Both the position numbers and the translations under genes were made by a program. Below the pieces are notes generated by a model. That model saw only the letters and a list, made by a program, of their open reading frames with translations, did no database searches and was not told where the DNA came from. DNA of 64,000 bases from Boswellia sacra (taxonomy: Eukaryota; Streptophyta; Magnoliopsida; Sapindales; Burseraceae), in NCBI GenBank assembly GCA_013180625.2, contig SNVD02003230.1, positions 62,001-126,000 of the forward strand. The letters run 5' to 3'. Positions 56,171 to 64,000 of the stretch are shown piece after piece (the first letter of the stretch is position 1; every line of letters starts with the position of its first letter).

Positions 56171-56838
56171 GTCTTCTCACCTCCCTCACGAAGCACTCAC
56201 GCTTTCGCACTCCCGTAGCTGAAGAAACACACATGCTGGTAGCCTGTCCAATTGCTTCTCACTTTTCTAATCTCCCTTAGGCTCCCAATCGTACCCAAGT
56301 GCAACTTCATTCACTCACATCAAACGTGATATGCATGGCGGTGTGTCACTTACTGCAGGTTTTTATGTGATAAAAAAATTATTTTTCTCCAACAAGTGGT
56401 TTAGCTAGCAAGTCACCTTGCTCTCGCCTTAGTCCGAACTGTTAAGCTTTATTTGTCTTGGTTGTGTTTTTAAGTTAGCGTGTGTATTGCTTTTATGTTT
56501 GGCTTATTTCAGGCTTTATTCATGGATTCATGACACGCCTACTTATATAGTCAGCATGAAGTAACGAATTTCCATTTGTTTAATGGAATCTTGCATGCTC
56601 ACTATGCTTATAATCTGTCACGTTCTAGCATTCATATCCCATATTGTATTATGCAAACCTATACTTCATGGAATATTAAATATTATATGCTACGTGCCAT
56701 CATGCATGCTTAAGTGCTTCATGAAAGTCCTTACCAGCCCACTTTTGCATATATTTTATAATATAAAGCATGCTAATTAATTTTAGTCATGCAAAGCAAG
56801 TAGTAACAACCACAATACATTAAGCCTACTCCATGCAT

Positions 56839-57024
56839 TCTAAGTGGCCGCACATCTCTATCACGTAGACTTTTGTTCATGTTGCTTCAATAAAGTTTTT
56901 TCTAAGTGGTTGCACATCTCTATAATGAAGACTTTTGTTCATGTTGCTTCAATAAAGTTTTTTCTAAGTGGCTGCACATCTCTATCATGTAGACTTTTGT
57001 TCATATTGCGTCAATAAAATTTTT
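56839..57024. repeat. Tandem repeat, 62 bp x 3
   Basis: Three nearly identical units start tctaagtggYYgcacatctct at 56839, 56901 and 56963, each ending in ttcaataaagtttttt. Close similarity suggests recent amplification inside the element. Confidence 0.9.
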
Positions 57025-57602
57025 TCAAACATGCACTTACTATACGGAAGAAAGAATGCTCACAGGTTTTAAAGGAGAATGAAAATTGCTAGGCTTACCT
57101 TATCGGACTATCCGCCCTAGACCGCCTTCACTGCTTGCCTCTTAAGTGCTGCCACTTCGGAACAAGCCTTGCTCACCATAACTTTTTATCAGAGGCGGTG
57201 AAAATCAAAAGAATAATGTCCATTAAAGAGAGAAAGGAGAAAGGAAGTTTACCTCCTCAAGGACTTTGTTTATTTGGAACACCTTGTGTGGCTACCCTAA
57301 TGATCACCTCCCAACTTTGGCTTCTTACTTGATGGTGACATATTAGGGATTTTATTATGAAGGGCAGCGGCAGTAAAGACATAAAAGAGATTTTATATAT
57401 GTAGATGGAAAGTCCGTATCCACAATTGTCAATTATATAATTTCCATCTCTGTGACGCCCACCTAGGGTTCAAGTCACGTTAAACTTATATGTATGATAA
57501 AATTCACCCTTTGGGCCTCCTACTAATATTTAATTTATAGGCCTGAATAACTTAATCGTCCCTACATCGACTCGTTAGTCGACTTGGGCCTGGGAGGACT
57601 AC

Positions 57603-57984
57603 TATTATGGCCATAACAAAATTGGGCCTTAATTAAATCTAATATTGTAAGCCCATTATTAAAGCCCGTTATTTAGGCCTATTATCTGGGTCTCACAATG
57701 ACTCCTCCTGATGCCTATATAAACCCTCCAAATTTTTATTCGAGATATGCACACTTTTCTAAACTCTTTCTCTCTCTAAATTTCCTTGACTTTTGAGAGC
57801 TTCTCTCTCTAAGAAATTCTCCTATAAAATTCCGGTGTGCCGGAAACTGACTTGGGCGTCGGAGGGTTTTCGCCGGCACCACCGCTGACACCCTTGACTA
57901 TTTTTCTTTGTTCTGAGGATTGGACCCGACGTACGATTCAAGCTCCAACCCGCCTTCCAGCCGTCTGGAAATCGTGCATCAACA
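57603..57984 (+). repeat. 3' LTR of the Tat element
   Basis: 382 bp. A purine-rich cctgggaggactac precedes it. Its first bases are tattatgg where the 5' LTR has tgttatg, so the TG terminus has mutated. A TATA box lies at 57716-57723. The target repeat gtcgt follows at 57985-57989. Confidence 0.93.
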
Positions 57985-58592
57985 GTCGTAATTCTAACTT
58001 TTTTAGAGTATAGGATTTTTATGGAATTTTTTGGGTTCTAATAGGATTGCAACTTTCATCGTAATTCTAACATATTTAGAAGGGTAGAATGAGACATTAG
58101 GATGACTGTTTTGGAATTTTAGATGGATTAGGAATGCAATTCTTTTACAATACAAAAAATTATTAACAAAATTAATATGTAAGATAAATATTAAATATAA
58201 GATTAATTTATATTATACATAAATAGAAGATTAATTTATAGTAATCAAAAGAGGAATATACAATAAATACTATATATATTAGATCAATTCTGAAAATTCT
58301 GTCATTTGTAGGGGTTTGTTGTTATTCACAGAACCTCGGGGGTAAAAAGGAAACACATAATTCCGTTCTAAATTTGTCTGTCTTAAGCATTTTTTTTTTC
58401 CTTGTCCGGTAAGAATTCGGAGAGATCTTCCTTGTCCAAAAAGAATTCGGAGAGATCAGAATTTTTTTTTTTTCTTGTCTGAACAGAATTGGGAAAGATC
58501 GGGTCAGTGTGCATATAAATGTATGGTAATGGTATTTGGTGCGGTAAGAAATCTCAAAAGCAAACTTCAGTGGTTCTTTTCCAATTCCAGCG
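57985..58592. other. Spacer and probable promoter of the J-domain gene
   Basis: AT-rich. A short direct repeat of aagaattcggagagatc near 58410-58460 lies about 150 bp upstream of the ATG. No other gene is seen. Confidence 0.45.
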
Positions 58593-59069
58593 ATGACGTT
58601 ACTCACAGAAAAAATAGAAGCCAACAAATCGCTTGTGCTTTCCATGTTTGAAAACAACTTAAAAGCGGAGGAGTGCATGGATAGAGCAGAAGATTATTTC
58701 AAGCGAGGAGATGTTGTGATGGCAATTGTATCGATTGGTGTGGCACTCACAAAAGAGCCGCAACACCGTGACAGCCGCAAATATATCCATACATACTTGA
58801 CGCACTTGACGCACATGATGGGATCGAAGAAGAAGATGATAAATTGGTATGAAATCCTGAGTCTTCCCTATCGTCAATATAAATTCATTACTTTCAATGA
58901 TATTGACAACGCTTACAAGTGCAAGACAGCGGCGCTTCACCCTGATAATTGCTCTTCTGCCGCGGCTGAGGGTGCAATCGAGCTTATCCATGCAGCATGG
59001 GAGGTTCTTTCCGATCCAGTCAAAAGAAGGGAATACGATGATCAACTTATGTCCGCTGAACAATTTTAA
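58593..59069 (+). CDS. Short J-domain (DnaJ-like) protein
   Basis: Single exon, 158 aa. The J domain covers about residues 84-151. It begins WYEILSLP, has the essential HPD motif (LHPDNC) and ends in VLSDPVKRREYDDQL, so it could stimulate Hsp70 ATPase activity. The N-terminal 75 residues (AEECMDRAEDYFKRGDVVMA) resemble the start of the large plant J-proteins that carry a DUF3444 C-terminus, but here the protein stops right after the J domain. Helix II (FITFNDIDNAYKCKTAAL) lacks much of the usual run of basic residues. It may be a truncated, possibly active, copy. No signal or membrane segment is seen. The stop is followed by AT-rich DNA with no further domain. Confidence 0.8.
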   Translation: MTLLTEKIEANKSLVLSMFENNLKAEECMDRAEDYFKRGDVVMAIVSIGVALTKEPQHRDSRKYIHTYLTHLTHMMGSKKKMINWYEILSLPYRQYKFITFNDIDNAYKCKTAALHPDNCSSAAAEGAIELIHAAWEVLSDPVKRREYDDQLMSAEQF

Positions 59070-59555
59070 GGATCCCAAGTTGTTATTAATTTTTGAGAAA
59101 GAAGAACGATTCCATAGTTTGTTTAACTTTCTTTAAATATATATAAAGAGTAGTTTCTCAAGTACTTAGAAATTCTTGATGTTATGGATGATGATATGTT
59201 TGTCATTGTTTAATTCTGAACGGAAGTACTAAAAGTTGTGATGATTAATACAACCCAACTCTCTAACCTGGACCAGAACGGTCAAAAAATTGGTCAAAAA
59301 ATTATTTGGATAATTGTTCTGCTCTACTCATTTGCGGAAAATTTTATGGATGCGTTTGTTTATTAGCTGAACAACCGCTAATTAGTGTACTTAAATATCT
59401 ATAAAAATTTTAAAGAGTACATGACCCAGGATTGGCATACTCGTTCATACACTAATTAGCGTTGTTCAGCCAATAATCAAACTCATCCACAAAATTTGTT
59501 AAAATTTACAATATATATAATTGTCAACTAATTATAAATATTTTAGAGTATACAG

Positions 59556-62399
59556 TTAAAGTTCATAAGCAAAGAACCTAGCTTCGGATAAGCAAGTCAA
59601 AGTTCATAAGCTAGCTTCGGATGGTTCAATCATGTCTAGAAAGGGATAAGCCATTCCACCAATGCCTTCGAATAAGGAACATGCATCTTGCCTTCTGATA
59701 TAAGTTTTTGCGCTCTATCATGTAGAAAGCAAGCAAATGCTTTGGCCTTGCACAAGTACTCCACATTTCCAGTCAAACGGCAGAGTGACAAAAAACATAG
59801 GTGTTCCCACTTATGCCGTGACTAATGCCAACCCGCTTGAGCAGACCCCTTTCCCATACGACCTCTGCTGCATCCACAGCAGCTTGCAAAAATTCTGTGT
59901 CTCCCAAAACCTGACAATTTAAATATTTCAGAGAAGAAAGTTCTCAGAATCAAAAGCTTTGCTCATTTCATCATTAATTACAAGAGTATAAATAAACGAA
60001 CCTGCAGACATGCGAGCTTACGAAGTAAGGATTTGCAAATTTAGTTCATCACCAATAACAATAGAAGTGATTCTAACAATAGGACTTGAATATTGATGTT
60101 TGAAGCGTTATCTAATAGTTTAAACTTTGGTCAAGTGGTTTCAGATATGGTGTGACAACTAAAGTTTCCTCATTCAAATCTCTCACATGTTACATCAACC
60201 TAAATTCAGCTTGAAGGTCTCACTAGGCTAACTGAGCTTCAAAGTGTACCAATCTTCCATACGTAGGGCCTCTTGGACTTTGAACGTTAATACCGGCTCT
60301 CATAATACGATTTAAGATTTTATGGTCAAATAGTTCCTTGGAACTAATCTTGGGGAGGTATGACACATCATGCAATTATTTGTATCAACTATGTTGGCTC
60401 CCTATGCCAGTAATGAGTAATCTGACCAATAAGAAGTAGAATTGTTAAAGCAAGACAGGATAACCTGAGCAGCTTTCACAAGGGTAAGAGTGACCCCAGG
60501 AACACAAGGCACCAATGCACAAGACAGTCTTATTCAATTCCTTCACTTGAAGGGTAATTACCAATAGGGAAACAGTTCTTAATCATGCAGCGAAGTGTAT
60601 TCTTGACATCCTCCACCTCATCAGGTTTCAATTCCATGTCCAAAAAAACATGCATAATACCAGCCAGGCCATGTGCAGCACCCCAGTATTTTTTCCCATA
60701 CCATTCATCCATTAACGGATATCTTCCCTTCTTAGCCAATCTTCTACCAGCCCTAATAATTTCATCGACAACTGCTCTCTATACAGACATTATATCAAAT
60801 GAAAAAGAGAAATAATCCAATCCTCTTAATGCAGATACATTGGGATGAAAAAAAAGAGCATAAGTATTTTACCATGTGGGTGGTAGGTATTGTCTCTCTG
60901 CCAATATTCTTGTTTAATAATGAACAGGCCCATAAGAACCCCGCTCTCATAAAATAACTCATTTGGCAAGTCACTAGGAAGTTTGATCTACTCTCAGCAG
61001 AAAAAAAAAATTGAATTTCAAAATAAAAACAAACAAAGACATTTCGACTTATTGCGGCAAAATGTTATCAAGAGAGGAAAAAGCTATCTAATCAAGTATC
61101 TCTTTGAACTGTGTTAAGTAGCGATCAAGTAGCCTCTCATCACCAGGCTTTGCCACAACAGCGCCGAGAGCACAGACGCCAGCCCGCCGACATATGAATG
61201 TCACACGTCTAAATCCATGCATCACATAACAAAACTAACAAAATCAGATCAATTATTTCTACTGGTGTTTAACTCAGCACTTGAAATTGCAATCGGGTAA
61301 ACGCCAACGAATTTATGTACTGAAACATGCCAAGCAACAATCCTAAGCAGGATTATATTTTTGTTCCATTTCATTTTGGCAAGTATCTTCCCACTCGCAT
61401 GGGTAACACGCTTGAATTTGCACTGGTTCACGTGACAAATAAAAAATCTATCTAGCTACATTTTCCCAAACTGAAGCTGAACTTCCATTGGGTGCATCAT
61501 TACAACCAAGCCAGTTAGCAATTTCACCAATCACAAATACTAATAGCAGGTCCAAAATCAAATTGCTCATTCACAGAGATGAGGTCAGTGAGCATCGAAA
61601 CGGAAATAGGGAGCAAATTCCCACTCAATTTGATCATTTCCACATATCAAACAACCAACAACATTTTATTTTCTACTAACATGCTCATTTACACTTGCAA
61701 GGTAGGTCACAAACGATTTCAAAGAAATCCCAAATATAAACAGCAATATTAGCTCATTACTGGAAATTGAAAAAGTTCACATTTTATTTAACTTCTCAAA
61801 CAATTTGAACTTACGAAGCTATAATCTTTACCAAAGAAGTGCTTCAAACATGTATGCATAAGCTTTAATGAGTAAGGAGAAAGTACCCAGAATCTCTAGA
61901 AGCAAAATCACAGGCCTTGACAATGTCAGAGCACAATTTAAGATCATTATCATTCTTTCTCACCTGATAAGCTTTGAACAGCAAGTAAGCTGTCACAAGC
62001 GCACCGTGTACAAAGTGTAATCTTGCACGCTCTCTCCACTCAATCTCCACGTCTCATTCACAACCTAAACATTTAAAAAAAAAAAACACACACACACACA
62101 CACAGACACACACAAACACTTGGCCCATATCACGTAAAGGCCACACAATAATTGAAAAGCAAGTGACTTTGGTGGGGAAAAATTAAAATAAACAGAACCC
62201 AAAAGAGAGTAGAGTTTTTTCTTTTTATGTGGGTATATATTAGGGAAAGTGAAATTACAGTTTGTTTGATGGCAAGAGCCGAAGTTTTGAGCTTGTCGGA
62301 GAGTCTTGTGAAGGGAAGAGAGAGGAGGTTGGTGAGAGAGTCATGTGGTGTGAGTGATGTTTCTGGTGGTATTTCATTTCCAAAGAAACGATCAGACAT
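59556..62399 (-). pseudogene. LanC-like protein (GCR2/GCL family) pseudogene
   Basis: Exon relics lie at 62399-62259, 62064-61867, 61208 to about 61090, about 60983-60873, 60778-60465 and 59910 to about 59556. They follow the plant LanC-like family: MSDRFFGNEIPP, YLLFKAYQV, AGVCALGAVVAK, KYWGAAHGLAGIMHV and ISHGISGNTYVF, with the WGAAHG and SHGISGN blocks that carry zinc-binding residues. Frameshifts occur in exon 2 (one base lost near 62000) and exon 4 (near 60945), stops at about 61090, 60530 and 59835, and a missing donor after exon 3. A 30-bp duplication (atccgaagctag) sits near the end. No full-length product is possible. The 5' exon and its splice donor are intact. Confidence 0.85.
62086..62116. 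repeat. CA microsatellite
   Basis: A run of CA dinucleotides with short interruptions, preceded by an A-run. It lies within intron 1 of the LanC-like pseudogene. Confidence 0.9.
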
Positions 62400-62491
62400 C
62401 GCTCTGGAGCTGTGTTTGCTTCCTCTTGTTCGTTGAAGCGTCGAATTCAAGATGTTAGAATTTTGCAGAAACCTGGCGGAGGTGAATGTTG

Positions 62492-63202
62492 GGGAGCACG
62501 TTTGGAAGGAGGGATTGGACTGGACTGGACTGATATTAGAATTGGGATTAGGATTGGATTAAATTGGACTACATAATATTATCTTATGTTTGGTATCATA
62601 TGGGATTGGATTAAATAATATTGTTTGATGTTTAGTGTAATATGGAACTAAATTATTAACATAGATAATAATTTTTAAAAAAATAATTTTAAAAAATAAA
62701 CTAACTTAATTTTTTTAAAATTGAACTTGAATAAAAAATAATTATTAAATATTTGTTGATATTTCTATAGAAATAATAATAAAATTATATTTTATATTAA
62801 AATTAATTTTTATATAAATATAATATTTATTAATAATTAGTATTTAAATATTATTAGATGATATTTATTTTTATATTATTAATTTAATAGTTATTTTTAT
62901 ATTAATATCATACTATTATTTCATTATTTTTTTAGTAAAATTGATTTTATTAAATATTTAAATATAATTACAAAATTATTGTTATATTATATTTATTATT
63001 TTATTTAGTTTTAATTTTAATTAAAAATTAAAAAATTTTGTCCCACATTATAAGGTGGGACTAATAGTCTCAAATTTTTTATCTTGGTTGGGAGGGAGGT
63101 GGGACTGACTTGGACTAGCAGTCCAGTCCCACCTCTGCACCAAACATGGGATTGGACTAAGTTTAGTCCAATCCCATGTCTGGCCCGTTCCCAAACGCGC
63201 CC
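62492..63202. mobile_element. MITE-like element with GGG(C)GCGTTTGG-type ends
   Basis: The left end gggagcacgtttggaagg and the reverse complement of the right end, gggcgcgtttgggaacgg, are similar. Both continue into gggattggactR blocks (62510-62530 and 63145-63175). The interior is extremely AT-rich and non-coding. The flanks are ttg and tta, so a 3-bp TTA target duplication, as for PIF/Harbinger (Tourist) elements, is only partly supported. A hAT origin is not excluded. Confidence 0.6.
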
Positions 63203-63579
63203 TTAGTGTAATATATTGAAATTCATATTAAAAAACGAAGCGTGCCGTTCGTTATAACTTGAGTATTTTTTATTTCAAAATTTTTAATTTGACAGGAGAA
63301 TAAAAGATATAAATATACATTTTACAGAAGATTGAATTGTATTAAAATATGTTTGATTATTATATTTAAAGATTTTATTTTAAATAAATTATAATTTAAA
63401 AAATTAAAAATAATTTTTACTTTTTAATATTAAAAAGATTAAAAGTATAATATTTATTAAGTAATATTAATTTGTAATTTAAAGTTAAAAACTATTTAAA
63501 AATAAAATAAAGAAAAGGCAAGTGAGATAAAGAAAGGGCAACAAAAGTTGTTCTTGGTTTTCCTCAAAACGGTGCAGCT
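63203..63579. repeat. Dispersed repeat, copy 2
   Basis: Second copy of 37048-37420. The match stops exactly where the LTR at 63580 begins, whereas copy 1 continues uninterrupted past that point (gcagctgaggtg). Confidence 0.85.
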
Positions 63580-64000
63580 TGTTATAAAATGTAAGTGGAT
63601 TTACTACCACTTGCATATTAGTAGAGTTACCACTTGTATATTAGTGGAGTTACCACTTGGATATTAGTGGAATTACCACTTATGTGTGTGTGTCCATGTG
63701 AGAAATATATTTTCATACTTTAATTAATTTATTATTAAGCACAATCATATGATTTGTGCAAATAGGTAGCCATGCCATGCATATTTCTCTATAAATAGGC
63801 ATCCAACATTGTAATAAATTGATGAAGAATAATAGAACAAGGAAATCCTTTCATTTCTCCTTTTTTCTTCTTTCTTTATTTCTACTATTATTTTGCTTTG
63901 TATTATAGGAGTAATTCACATTTCCTTCACCTCCTTTTGTTACTTATATAACATATAAGTAAATTTCATTATACCACTTATATTAATCCATACCCTTATT
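63580..64000 (+). mobile_element. LTR start, truncated by window end (putative)
   Basis: Starts tgttataaaatg directly at the break in the dispersed repeat, as expected for an LTR with TG at its edge. A TATA box, ctctataaatagg, lies at 63790-63797, followed by a stretch resembling an R/U5 region. A 23-bp repeat (taccacttgNatattagtRg) occurs three times at about 63606-63680. The element continues beyond the window, so its family and whether it is a solo LTR cannot be told. A Copia-type origin is likely only by general appearance. Confidence 0.5.

Larger units (their letters stand above)
46447..57984 (+). mobile_element. Ty3/Gypsy retrotransposon, Tat-type, 11.5 kb
   Basis: Two 382-bp LTRs (46447-46828 and 57603-57984) lie inside a perfect 5-bp target duplication, gtcgt. 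Order: LTR, primer site, Gag, protease, reverse transcriptase, RNase H, second RNase H, integrase, antisense ORF, tandem repeats, LTR. Reverse transcriptase before integrase defines Gypsy. The extra RNase H of archaeal type and the antisense ORF after integrase are marks of the Tat lineage (Grande/RetroSat-like). About two dozen LTR differences suggest moderate age. The coding region carries scattered stops and one-base frameshifts, so the element is probably inactive, but it is structurally complete. Confidence 0.95.

Noticed and set aside
55894..56280. Arg/Gly-rich and Ser/Leu-rich frames on both strands (100-122 codons)
   Set aside because: They are produced by the GC-rich short tandem repeat and lack any domain.
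56839..57024. Regular repeats that could suggest a CRISPR-like array
   Set aside because: Units are contiguous with no unique spacers, in a plant retrotransposon, so this is an ordinary tandem repeat.

Overview
The window is plant nuclear DNA, most likely from a eudicot. It is AT-rich, its genes have GT-AG introns, it carries a CC-NB-ARC-LRR immune receptor, and plant LTR retrotransposons of several ages fill much of it. I cannot fix the species. No CRISPR array, operon or bacterial gene organisation is present, and I found no convincing tRNA or rRNA gene.

Layout. 0-4.3 kb: non-genic, with a 110-bp tandem repeat and a solo LTR (3711-4259). 4.5-7.3 kb: an apparently intact NLR on the minus strand. 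9.7-14.9 kb: a decayed Copia element. 16-19 kb: repeat-rich, with a foldback MITE. 19.5-21.8 kb: a two-exon gene of unknown function. 22.4-24.2 kb: a four-exon gene for a small, probably mitochondrial, membrane protein. Its 3' half and downstream flank recur as a broken copy at 31.2-33.3 kb. Between the two copies lie a tandem array of roughly 1-kb AT-rich units (25.6-28.6 kb) and a small non-autonomous LTR element (28.7-31.2 kb). 33.6-36.7 kb (minus): a five-exon gene for a probably plastid-targeted zinc-ribbon membrane protein, with a TRIM-like remnant in intron 1. 37.4-41.0 kb (minus): a young LTR element coding only for Gag and protease, with a dense heat-shock-element array in each LTR. 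42.1-46.1 kb: two truncated host-gene relics, DUF300/TMEM184-like and LRR, lying head to head. 46.4-58.0 kb: an 11.5-kb Ty3/Gypsy element of Tat type with a perfect target duplication, two RNase H domains and an intron-bearing antisense ORF. 58.6-59.1 kb: a short J-domain gene. 59.6-62.4 kb (minus): a LanC-like pseudogene. 62.5-63.2 kb: a MITE-like element. 63.2-63.6 kb: a second copy of the repeat found at 37.0 kb. From 63.58 kb the start of another LTR runs off the window.

The host genes show no sign of shared function. The clearest functional link is positional: the Gag-only element lies about 0.8 kb upstream of the plastid-protein gene in the same orientation, so its LTR promoter, with the heat-shock-type array, points into that gene. 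The two most interesting items are this LTR array and the antisense ORF of the Tat element.
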